Positions 7,379 through 15,003 of a DNA stretch of 64,000 nt are shown here, piece after piece (the stretch's first letter is position 1; the number at the start of each line of letters is the position of its first letter). Under the pieces are notes generated by a model. It was not told the origin of the DNA. It did not search any database and saw only the letters and a list, made by a program, of their open reading frames with translations. The DNA lies in assembly GCF_007993045.1 (NCBI RefSeq), contig NZ_VOOR01000014.1:1-64000 (forward strand). Reading direction: 5' to 3'. Source of the DNA: Phaeodactylibacter luteus (GTDB lineage Bacteria; Bacteroidota; Bacteroidia; Chitinophagales; Saprospiraceae). The translations under genes were made by a program, and so were the position numbers.

Positions 7379-8821
7379 ATGATGAAGTATGTATACGCGC
7401 TGATTTTGCTCGCTGGCCTATCTGTCTCTGCCCAAGCACAGGTGCAGCCCGGCGATTGGGCTACCCCCTTCACCCTAACTGACATCAACGGCAACGAACA
7501 ACGGCTTTACGACTTCCTCTCGGAGGGCAAACCTGTGATCATGGTCATGTCCGCTGCTTGGTGTCTCCCCTGCTGGAACCTGCACAACAGCGGGGTCCTG
7601 GAGGAGATCTATGCCACCTACGGGCCTGATGGCACAGACGAGATTATGGTACTGTTCATTGAGGCAGACCCCAACACCAGCTTCGAACAGCTGACCGGGA
7701 TGGAAGGCCCCTCTCAAGGCAACTGGGTGAGCGGCACGCCTTATCCTATCATCGATGTTCAAGACTTTGGGCTGCCCGCTGCTTATGGGCTGCAGGCGTA
7801 TCCTACCGTAGCCATGATCTGCCCGGATATGCGCATCAAAATCCCGCAGATGTGGTCTGGCCTGAGCAATTGGACCGTCGAAAATGTACTGAACGAAGCC
7901 TTCAGCTGCAATAATGAGCCGCTTCCTAATGATGCTGCCATCCACGAATTCTCGTCCCGACCTACCCTTTGCGGCACGGCAGATGTAGCAGCCAAACTCT
8001 ATAATTCAGGGGCATCTGTAGTCAACAGCGCTGAGGTCTCTTTGCTGCGCGAGGGGCAGGTATTAGCCACTACCACTTGGGCGGGCGAGCTGCCGACGGG
8101 TGCAGAAGCCCCTATCGTTTTTGAAGGGGTACCGCTTGCCCCTGGCTTTAACGCATTCCGCTTGGAGCTTTCCGGCATGGACGACGACCCCGGCAACAAT
8201 TCCGTCAACCTCGGCATTTACAATGCTCCCAACACTACCTTGACGCTCAACTTCTACGCACAGGGCGATGAAGATGCGGCAGAAGATCAGACGCGATGGC
8301 TCATCATCAATGAGCTGCAGGATACCGTTGCTTCCGGCCTTATTGGCTTAGACTACCAGGAAACGAGCATCAGCCTTCCTGCCGAAGGCTGCTATGAGTT
8401 CGTAGTGGCGGACGACGGGGAAAACGGGCTGTCTGGCGGGGGGTTCATCCTCGCCACCGATCTCAATGGCAACCCAATCATGGATGCTAGCGATAATTTC
8501 GCTTCCGAAAGGCGGCAACGTTTTTTTGCCAGCACCGTCGTCAACACCCAACACTACGCCCGCTCAAATGCGGAGCTCGAACTTTTCCCCAACCCGGCAA
8601 GCCATGAAGTGCAGCTCAGGTTTGGCCTTCCCTCCGAAGGGGCCGCCCGGCTAAGCCTTTTTAATGCAAACGGGCAGGAAGTCTTTTCCCGGACTTATAC
8701 AAAGCTGCCCTCCGGTACACAGCAGCTGTCTGCCCCATGCGGAGCCTTGCCTAACGGGTGGTATACTGCACGGCTGCAGACAACAGCAGGCACCCTCCAC
8801 GGGCGCTTCATCAAGCAGTGA
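7379..8821 (+). CDS. Secreted thioredoxin-fold (TlpA/AhpC-like) protein with T9SS sorting domain
   Basis: A 480-residue protein that starts with a signal peptide (MMKYVYALILLAGLSVSAQA). It continues with a thioredoxin-like domain (about 22-175) containing the redox motif WCLPCW and the cis-Pro region AYPTVAM. The middle (about 180-385) resembles beta-sandwich adhesion-like modules. The C-terminal 80 residues are a type A T9SS sorting domain (LFPNPASHEVQLRF, LPNGWYTARL, RFIKQ). It is therefore predicted to cross the outer membrane by type IX secretion and be released or surface-anchored. The CxxC suggests a thiol-disulfide role, but the partner is unknown. It is monocistronic between two repeat-rich spacers. 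Confidence 0.9.
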   Translation: MMKYVYALILLAGLSVSAQAQVQPGDWATPFTLTDINGNEQRLYDFLSEGKPVIMVMSAAWCLPCWNLHNSGVLEEIYATYGPDGTDEIMVLFIEADPNTSFEQLTGMEGPSQGNWVSGTPYPIIDVQDFGLPAAYGLQAYPTVAMICPDMRIKIPQMWSGLSNWTVENVLNEAFSCNNEPLPNDAAIHEFSSRPTLCGTADVAAKLYNSGASVVNSAEVSLLREGQVLATTTWAGELPTGAEAPIVFEGVPLAPGFNAFRLELSGMDDDPGNNSVNLGIYNAPNTTLTLNFYAQGDEDAAEDQTRWLIINELQDTVASGLIGLDYQETSISLPAEGCYEFVVADDGENGLSGGGFILATDLNGNPIMDASDNFASERRQRFFASTVVNTQHYARSNAELELFPNPASHEVQLRFGLPSEGAARLSLFNANGQEVFSRTYTKLPSGTQQLSAPCGALPNGWYTARLQTTAGTLHGRFIKQ

Positions 8822-8842
8822 CACAACAGCCAAGAGAACCAG

Positions 8843-8870
8843 CAGCCCTTCGGCTCTTGCTGAAGGGCTG
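8843..8870 (+). terminator. Hairpin after the thioredoxin-fold gene
   Basis: A perfect 9-bp stem CAGCCCTTC/GAAGGGCTG (8843-8851 with 8862-8870) with a 10-nt loop lies 22 bp after the stop codon. No U-run follows, so it may stabilise the 3' end rather than terminate transcription. Confidence 0.35.
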
Positions 8871-8896
8871 CCCTCCTCTGCCCACGCTTGCGGGCA

Positions 8897-9032
8897 TGAA
8901 CCCAAATGCCACAGGCGTTTGTAGCCTGGCATTGGCCTAGCGCTGCGAAGGGGGGTACGCCCGACAGGGCCGAGCGAAGAGCGAGCCCCGTAGCATAGCG
9001 GCACCTGCCCTTGCGGCAGGGGCAGGCCCCCT
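8897..9032 (-). repeat. Family A dispersed repeat, copy 2 (with tail)
   Basis: Reverse orientation. The core runs from about 8934 to 9031 (CTAGCGCTGCGAAGG ... GGCAGGGGCAGGCCCC). A conserved tail, also seen in copies 4 and 6, continues to about 8897. Confidence 0.85.
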
Positions 9033-9141
9033 CACATGGTGCAGGGGCAGGCCAAAAAACGACAATCTGGTTGGCGCCCATACTTGCAGCAAAGCTTCCA
9101 TCCAACAAGCATGAATCATTGGCCCCTCAGGCCGGCTGTTA

Positions 9142-9300
9142 AGGGCGTGTTGGGATTTTGGCCTTCTAGTCGAAAACCGGAGTTTAGCCAAGGCCCGCTT
9201 TTGATGCAAAAAAGCGGGAAGGATTTTGGGGCGAAGTACGAGCGAAAAAGTGCCCCGCTGTCTAGCGGGATAGACCGATTACTAAAGTCCCAACACCCTC
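9142..9300. repeat. Family B inverted-repeat element (MITE-like), copy 1
   Basis: Terminal inverted repeats: AGGGCGTGTTGGGATTTT at 9142-9159 against the complement of 9284-9299. The interior shares long blocks with 62916-63076, including GGAGTTTAGCCAA, a GGGGCGAAG segment and a CCCGCTGTCTAGCGGG hairpin. TAAG flanks both ends (9140-9143 and 9301-9304). The right end touches the stop codon of the SDR gene. Confidence 0.75.
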
Positions 9301-10091
9301 TAAGTCACCTTCATGCCGCGCACCACCCGTGAAAGGACCCAAGGAGCATAGCGCTTTAGGTAGATGCCTAAGATCTCCCGCTTGCCGATGTACACCTCTT
9401 CCTTTTTCTTGTAAATGGCCTTCAGCGCTTTTACAGCGAACTCCTCCGGCTGCAGCCCAGACTTAGAGTCATCAGACATTTGGTTGTTGGGGCTGCCATC
9501 CGCGGTCAGGGCATTGATGCTTACATTGGTGTGCACATAGCCGGGGCAGATGATAGTGACCTGTATGTTCTGTTCAGCCACTTCCGCCCTGAGGCAGTCA
9601 AAAAAACCATGCAGTGCATGCTTGGAAGCAGCATAGGCCGAACGGCGGGGCGTGCCGATCTTGCCCATAACACTGCTGATGGCGATGATATGGCCGTTCT
9701 TTTGCCGGATCATATAGGGCAGCACTGCTTTGGTCACCGCAACGGTCCCAATAAAGTTGACGTCCATGATCTTCCGGTCCACAGCAAGGGCCGTGTCTTT
9801 GACTAGTGCGCGCTGGGAGATCCCGGCGTTATTCACCAAGACGTTGATTTTCCCAAAGTGGTTGACGGCACGGGCAGCCAGCCCGGACATAGCGTCAAAG
9901 TCGGTCACATCCATAGGCAAGACCAGAGTGCGGGTATGCTTCGGGCAATTCTGCTGTACCCGGCTCAGCTCCTTCTCATTCCGAGCAGAAAGGATGAGGT
10001 CTGCCCCCTGCTCAGCAAAAGCATAGGCCATAGCCTCTCCTATGCCTGAAGAGGCCCCCGTTATCCAGATCACTTTATCTTTAAAGTTCAT
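9300..10091 (-). CDS. SDR-family oxidoreductase
   Basis: A 263-residue classical short-chain dehydrogenase/reductase. It has a Rossmann cofactor motif TGASSGIG near the N-terminus, NNAGIS, catalytic Ser in ISSVMG and the YAASK catalytic Tyr/Lys pair. It is predicted to be a cytosolic NAD(P)(H)-dependent reductase closest in style to DHRS7-like/YqjQ-like SDRs. The substrate is not deducible. It is transcribed divergently from sixA, and its stop codon abuts repeat B1. Confidence 0.9.
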   Translation of the reverse strand: MNFKDKVIWITGASSGIGEAMAYAFAEQGADLILSARNEKELSRVQQNCPKHTRTLVLPMDVTDFDAMSGLAARAVNHFGKINVLVNNAGISQRALVKDTALAVDRKIMDVNFIGTVAVTKAVLPYMIRQKNGHIIAISSVMGKIGTPRRSAYAASKHALHGFFDCLRAEVAEQNIQVTIICPGYVHTNVSINALTADGSPNNQMSDDSKSGLQPEEFAVKALKAIYKKKEEVYIGKREILGIYLKRYAPWVLSRVVRGMKVT

Positions 10092-10208
10092 TCGTCGTTT
10101 TTAACCTTTGTTTTGCATTTTGTCCAGCAAATTTGGGGTAATTTCGGCAACAATAAAAATGCGCGGCCGATTTTGGATGCCGCGCTAAACACAAGGCTAG
10201 TACCCAAT

Positions 10209-10706
10209 ATGAAAACAGTATTTTTCGCCCGGCATGCCAAATCCAGCTGGGACCATGCCGAGCTTAGCGACTTTCAGCGCCCACTAAACAACAGGGGGCT
10301 AAGAGATGCCCCCTTCATGGGCAAACTGCTGCATGCCAAAGGGGCACAGCCAGACCTGATCATCTCGAGCCCGGCTGTGCGTGCCTTGACCACAGCCGAG
10401 TATTTTGCGAAAGCGCTGGGCATTGCGCCGAGCGAAATCCGCCAGGAAAAATCGGTTTACGAAGCTTTCCCGGAAGATATTATGGAGCTGATCCAGGCCC
10501 TTCCTGATACGCTCAGCACCATTTTCTTATTTGGGCACAACCCTTCCATGACTGCCCTGGCCAACCAATTCTCCCCGGGCTTCATCGCCAACATCCCAAC
10601 CTGCGGTGTCTTCCAAGTCGATGCTGAAGTAGCCGAATGGGGGGCTTTCACCTCCGAAACCGGCCTGCTTACTGCTTATCATTACCCAAAACAATACTTT
10701 TCTTAG
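10209..10706 (+). CDS. sixA: SixA-like phosphohistidine phosphatase (histidine phosphatase family)
   Basis: 165 residues. The N-terminal RHAKSSW is the RHG-type catalytic motif of the SixA clade, with the second catalytic histidine in FGHNPSM (about 110). The family dephosphorylates phosphohistidine on phosphotransfer proteins; the physiological target here is unknown. The start is set at the ATG at 10209, because the catalytic domain begins directly after it and the upstream in-frame stretch looks non-coding. The stop codon directly abuts the ATG of the lipoprotein gene at 10707, indicating an operon. Confidence 0.88.
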   Translation: MKTVFFARHAKSSWDHAELSDFQRPLNNRGLRDAPFMGKLLHAKGAQPDLIISSPAVRALTTAEYFAKALGIAPSEIRQEKSVYEAFPEDIMELIQALPDTLSTIFLFGHNPSMTALANQFSPGFIANIPTCGVFQVDAEVAEWGAFTSETGLLTAYHYPKQYFS

Positions 10707-11060
10707 ATGCACCCTATTCTCCGCTGCCTGCTCGCCTGCTGCTTGCTGCCCTTTCTTTTTGGCGCCTGCCAAAAGCCCCAATCCGCTGATGGCATCATCG
10801 TCCCAGAAGAAAAGCTCATTGCCACGCTTGCGGACATCCATATTGCAGAAGCTGCCCTGCAGACCTTGCGCGGCGGCACTAAGGACAGCATGGCCGCCCT
10901 TTATTACGAGCAGATCTATGAAATGCACCAAGTGGAAGCCCAAGAGGTAGAAGAATCCCTACAGGCGCTGCGCAAACAGCCCGAAAAAATGGATGCCCTT
11001 TATCAGAAAGTAATGGAAAAAATCGAAACGCTTGAAGCAGAGTCGAAATCCCAGCAATAG
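10707..11060 (+). CDS. DUF4296 domain-containing lipoprotein
   Basis: 117 residues. The signal peptide has a lipobox-like end (LFGAC, Cys21), followed by a helical DUF4296-type domain (IIVPEEKLIATLADIHIAEA, YYEQIYEMH). It is predicted to be anchored to a membrane facing the periplasm. The family is typical of Bacteroidota and has no known function. It begins right after the sixA stop codon and converges with the nuclease gene, whose stop lies 15 bp away. Confidence 0.85.
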   Translation: MHPILRCLLACCLLPFLFGACQKPQSADGIIVPEEKLIATLADIHIAEAALQTLRGGTKDSMAALYYEQIYEMHQVEAQEVEESLQALRKQPEKMDALYQKVMEKIETLEAESKSQQ

Positions 11061-11074
11061 CCATAGACGGAGCC

Positions 11075-12490
11075 TCAGTCTATGGCTTCAGCTTTGCGGA
11101 GCTGTATTTTCTTCACCTGCTGTTTGGCCATATAACGCTGAATGAGGCGGGTCGTTTCTGGGTTTCCGGGGTAGGGCTTTATGCAATCCCGCAAAACTTG
11201 CTCCCCGCCCCCGATCACTTCTTCCTCCAGATAACCAAACCCTCTGTAGCTTCCGCCCTCTACCAAAACGACAGACCGTTCGCCGGGAGACCTGCCCTCG
11301 TCCAGCAACAAAAAGTCTTCTTCGAAAACGGTAGTGAGCACGTCTCTGGCCTTTGAGGCCCTTTCATTGTATGCCTCTGCTTCCTCTAGCCCAGCACAAG
11401 CGCCATGGCACTGCTTGATGTGGTAATTGAAGCAAGCGCCAGCACCGCCAGGCTGCAGCCGGCAAAGGCGGGCGCAGAGCTCAAACCGCTCTCTTACCCG
11501 CCCAAGGTGGTTGCGGGCATGGGCCAGCTTGGGGTATTCAGAAATGACCTGCAACTGCTTCCGGGCAGCGGCGGTGACCTGCGCGGCTTCAAAGCAGATA
11601 TAGCCTGCCTCGTCCTCATAGGTATGTATGATATAAGGGAACTTGCGGACCCGCTGAGCCCGGTTGACAGGGGGCCGCAGCCGTTTGATCTCGTGGCTCT
11701 CCAGCAATAATGCGACCAGCTCGCTGCCGGTCAGTTCATAGCTGACATCGTGTACATGCCGCTGCAGCTTGCCTGCTTTTTCGGTCTTGTCCGCAAAATG
11801 CTCAGCAATCCGCTTTTTGATGTTGATGCTCTTGCCCACATAGAGGACCTCCCCTTTGGCATTATGCAAATAATACACCCCGCAAGCCTCCGGCAGGGCG
11901 TGCATTTTCTCCAGGTCAAAGCTCTTGGGCAAAAGCGACTCTTTTATCCCCAGGTTGATCATTTGATCGGCTTCCGCCTGATTTTCCTCCTGCCCCAATA
12001 TCATCCCCAGTAATTCAGCGGTGGCCAGGGCATCGTCAAGGGCCCGGTGCCGGTCATTGACCGCTATGCCAAAGTGCTGTATCAGTTTACCTAGGCTGTA
12101 AGAAGGCAGGCCCGGGAAAGCTTTCCTGCTCAAACGCACTGTGCACAGGTTTTTACGGGAGTAGGTATACCCCAAACGGGCAAATTCAGCCCGCAAAAAG
12201 CTGTAATCGAAACGCACATTGTGCGCCACGAATACCGCACCCTCAGTCATTTCTACTATCTTTCGGGCTACCTCATAAAACTTTGGCGCGCCCTCGACCA
12301 TCTCCTGTGTAATGCCCGTCAATTGGGTAATCCCATAAGGGACATAACACTCCGGGTCAATCAGGCTGCTGTAGGTATCAAGTATCCGCTGCCCGTCGTG
12401 GACCACAATCCCAACCTCAATGATGCGGTTGCGGTCGGCCCGGCCGCCGGTGGTCTCAAGGTCAACTATCGCGTAACGTTTCTGTTTCAT
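11075..12490 (-). CDS. DEDDh exonuclease / GIY-YIG endonuclease fusion
   Basis: 471 residues. An N-terminal DnaQ-like 3'-5' exonuclease domain (about 1-170) has DEDDh motifs VDLETTGG, HNVRFDYSF and HRALDDA. A UvrC/Cho-type GIY-YIG nuclease domain follows (about 195-275; GVYYLHNAKGEVLYVGKSI), with a C-terminal UvrC-like region containing several cysteines (CARLC, CFNYHIKQCHGAC). Similar epsilon-UvrC fusions are known in Actinobacteria and Bacteroidota. A DNA repair role is inferred. The start is the ATG at 12490; an upstream extension to 12613 overlaps the divergent gene and lacks domain similarity. Confidence 0.9.
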   Translation of the reverse strand: MKQKRYAIVDLETTGGRADRNRIIEVGIVVHDGQRILDTYSSLIDPECYVPYGITQLTGITQEMVEGAPKFYEVARKIVEMTEGAVFVAHNVRFDYSFLRAEFARLGYTYSRKNLCTVRLSRKAFPGLPSYSLGKLIQHFGIAVNDRHRALDDALATAELLGMILGQEENQAEADQMINLGIKESLLPKSFDLEKMHALPEACGVYYLHNAKGEVLYVGKSINIKKRIAEHFADKTEKAGKLQRHVHDVSYELTGSELVALLLESHEIKRLRPPVNRAQRVRKFPYIIHTYEDEAGYICFEAAQVTAAARKQLQVISEYPKLAHARNHLGRVRERFELCARLCRLQPGGAGACFNYHIKQCHGACAGLEEAEAYNERASKARDVLTTVFEEDFLLLDEGRSPGERSVVLVEGGSYRGFGYLEEEVIGGGEQVLRDCIKPYPGNPETTRLIQRYMAKQQVKKIQLRKAEAID

Positions 12491-12509
12491 TCTCTCAAAG
12501 TAAAACAAT

Positions 12510-13715
12510 ATGATTACAAAATCGAAGTCTTTGTTTGCTTTTTTATGGGCAGCCCTATTGGGCAGCTCGCCAAACCTGGGCGCACAGCAGGATACCGCGC
12601 CCGCCCTGCTCACTGGAGCAGAACAGCCGGCCCTCTACCTTCCCCTCTTGCAGGAAGCCGGGCCGGTCGCCCTTGTTGTCAATCAGACTTCTACCGTGGG
12701 CCACGCTCATCTCGTAGATACCCTCCTGGCTATGCAGGTTGACATCCAAACCATCTTTGCGCCCGAGCATGGTTTCAGAGGGGACGCGGACGCGGGCGAA
12801 AAAATTGCCGATGGAAAGGACCCCAAAACCGGCCTGCCCATTATCTCCCTCTATGGCAGCAATAAAAAACCCAAACCGGAACAGCTCCAAGGCTTGGGCA
12901 TGGTTATTTTTGACATTCAGGACGTTGGCGCCCGCTTCTATACTTATATTTCTACCATGCACTATGTGATGGAAGCCTGTGCCGAGGCCGGCATCCCAGT
13001 TTTGGTACTCGACCGCCCCAACCCTAACGGGCATTTTGTAGACGGGCCGCTGCTTGACCCCAGCTTCCAGTCTTTTGTGGGTATGCACCCCGTGCCGGTC
13101 GTACACGGCATGACCATAGCAGAGTACGCACAAATGATCAACGGCGAGGGCTGGCTTGCAGGTGGGGCCACCTGCAAGCTCCATATTGTCCCCTGTGCTG
13201 GCTACACCCATCAAACGGCCTATGAGCTGCCGGTGCCCCCTAGCCCCAACCTGCCTAATGCCCGTTCTATCTACCTCTACCCTTCCCTTTGCTTCTTTGA
13301 AGGCACCAACGTCAGTGTTGGCCGGGGCACGCCCAATCAGTTTCAGGTCATTGGCCACCCCGATAGCCGGATTGGAGATTACCACTTCACTCCACAGCCC
13401 AGGTATGGCGCCCGCAGCCCGAAGCACAACGGAGCTTCCTGCCGGGGGTACTCCTTTGTGGAGGTGCCACCGGCTGAGATACGGGAAGAAGGGCAGCTCA
13501 ACCTCAGCTACCTGATCGCTTTTTTTGAAGACTGGAAGGGCAGCCCGGAAAGCTTTTTCCTCAAAACGCTGTTTATTGACAAACTCGCCGGGAGCGACCT
13601 GCTGCGCAAACAAATCCTGGCGGGCATGTCAGCCAGGGAAATCCGTAAAACCTGGGCCCCGGGGCTTGAGCAATTCAAACCGGTCAGAAAAAAATACCTC
13701 CTGTACCCCGAATAG
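12510..13715 (+). CDS. namZ: DUF1343 family exo-beta-N-acetylmuramidase (NamZ-like, GH171)
   Basis: 401 residues. A signal peptide (ending near LGAQQ) is followed by a DUF1343 domain with the hallmarks VVNQTS, FAPEHGFRG, YG, FDIQDVGARFYTY, LDRPNP and EGTNVSVGRGT. The characterised family member, NamZ of Tannerella forsythia, removes terminal N-acetylmuramic acid from peptidoglycan fragments, so a periplasmic role in cell-wall recycling is likely. It is divergent from the nuclease gene, with only 19 bp between the two ATGs, so the promoters must overlap the neighbouring coding regions. It reads toward sbcD 53 bp downstream. Confidence 0.88.
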   Translation: MITKSKSLFAFLWAALLGSSPNLGAQQDTAPALLTGAEQPALYLPLLQEAGPVALVVNQTSTVGHAHLVDTLLAMQVDIQTIFAPEHGFRGDADAGEKIADGKDPKTGLPIISLYGSNKKPKPEQLQGLGMVIFDIQDVGARFYTYISTMHYVMEACAEAGIPVLVLDRPNPNGHFVDGPLLDPSFQSFVGMHPVPVVHGMTIAEYAQMINGEGWLAGGATCKLHIVPCAGYTHQTAYELPVPPSPNLPNARSIYLYPSLCFFEGTNVSVGRGTPNQFQVIGHPDSRIGDYHFTPQPRYGARSPKHNGASCRGYSFVEVPPAEIREEGQLNLSYLIAFFEDWKGSPESFFLKTLFIDKLAGSDLLRKQILAGMSAREIRKTWAPGLEQFKPVRKKYLLYPE

Positions 13716-13768
13716 GCACAGCCTACAGCAATACTGCCATAAACGGTAACAACCAAGGCATCCGAAAT

Positions 13769-14989
13769 ATGAAAATCATACATACATCAGACTGGCACCT
13801 GGGGCAGAAATTCCTTTCTCATAGCCGGGAGGAAGAACATGAGGCCGCCCTGAATTGGCTGTTGGAGCTTGTGCAGTCCGAAGCCCCGGACGCCCTGCTC
13901 GTAGCCGGGGACATCTTCGATATTGGCAACCCGCCCAATAGTGCCCGGAAAAGCTATTACCGTTTTTTGCGCCAAATGATGGACACCCCCTGCCGGCATG
14001 TCATCATTACCGGAGGCAACCACGATTCTCCCGCTATGCTCAATGCGCCCCGTGAGCTATTGGCGGCTATGCAGGTGCATGTAGTAGGCAATGCAGGCGC
14101 TGACCCTGCAGAGGAGGTTATACCATTATACAATGCCCAAAAAGAGCTGGAAGCTGTCATTGCAGCCGTCCCTTTCTTACGCGACCGGGATATCAGCGAG
14201 GGCGTGAGCGGAGAAACCGGGCTGGACAGGATCGCCAAAATCAAGCAGGGCATCAGAGGGCATTACGAACGGGTCGCAGCGCATATCTCATCCCATTTCC
14301 CCGTAAACGAAGTACCGGTTATTGCCATGGGGCACCTGTATGCCTCTGGGGCAACAGCCTCTGGCAAACAAGACAACATCTACATCGGCAATACCGAGAA
14401 CATTGACGCTACCCACTTCCCTGAAGTTTTTGACTATGTCGCCCTAGGGCATATCCACCGGGCACAGCGAGTAGGCCGCCTAGAGCATGTGCGCTACTCC
14501 GGCTCCCTCATCCCGCTAAGCTTTTCCGAAGTAAGGGACACCAAATCCGTCTGGGTCTTGGAATGGGAAGGGAAAAACTTCAATAGCAGAGCGGCAGAGC
14601 TCCCCGTCTTCCGACAGCTGCGCACCATAGCGGGCAGCCTGGAAGAAGTCAAAGCCAAAATAGAAGGGCTTGCACAAAAAGCTGCGGAAGCCCAGTTTCC
14701 ACCCTGGGCAGATATCAGGGTGCACCTTGATGCCCTCCTGCCCGACCTCAATGAATCCCTTAGGGAATTCGCGAGCGGGCTGCCCCTCGAAATCCTAAAA
14801 ATACAAGCCGTTTACCCCAACCGGAAAAACCTGCAGGAACAGCAATTGCCAATGCTCGAGGACCTTTCTCCCATTGAGGTGTTCCGCATGAAGTGCGAGC
14901 GTATGGGAGAAAGCCCTAAACAGATGGAGGAGCTCCTTGAGCAATTCCGGGAGCTGCAAGACTGGCACCGGGAATCAGAGCAGGCCTGA
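13769..14989 (+). CDS. sbcD: Exonuclease SbcCD subunit D
   Basis: 406 residues, the normal size for SbcD/Mre11-like nucleases. Metallophosphoesterase motifs are in order: SDWHLG, GDIFD, GGNHD, GHLYA and GHIH. With SbcC it forms a complex that cleaves hairpins and DNA ends during replication and repair. sbcC follows 14 bp later on the same strand. The start ATG at 13769 is directly followed by the conserved KIIHTSDWH. Confidence 0.95.
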   Translation: MKIIHTSDWHLGQKFLSHSREEEHEAALNWLLELVQSEAPDALLVAGDIFDIGNPPNSARKSYYRFLRQMMDTPCRHVIITGGNHDSPAMLNAPRELLAAMQVHVVGNAGADPAEEVIPLYNAQKELEAVIAAVPFLRDRDISEGVSGETGLDRIAKIKQGIRGHYERVAAHISSHFPVNEVPVIAMGHLYASGATASGKQDNIYIGNTENIDATHFPEVFDYVALGHIHRAQRVGRLEHVRYSGSLIPLSFSEVRDTKSVWVLEWEGKNFNSRAAELPVFRQLRTIAGSLEEVKAKIEGLAQKAAEAQFPPWADIRVHLDALLPDLNESLREFASGLPLEILKIQAVYPNRKNLQEQQLPMLEDLSPIEVFRMKCERMGESPKQMEELLEQFRELQDWHRESEQA

Positions 14990-15003
14990 ACAGACTATGC
15001 CCT

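Larger units (their letters stand above)
8822..9299. other. Repeat-filled intergenic region
   Basis: No gene. The 478 bp contain a hairpin, family A copy 2 and family B copy 1, nearly end to end. Confidence 0.7.
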
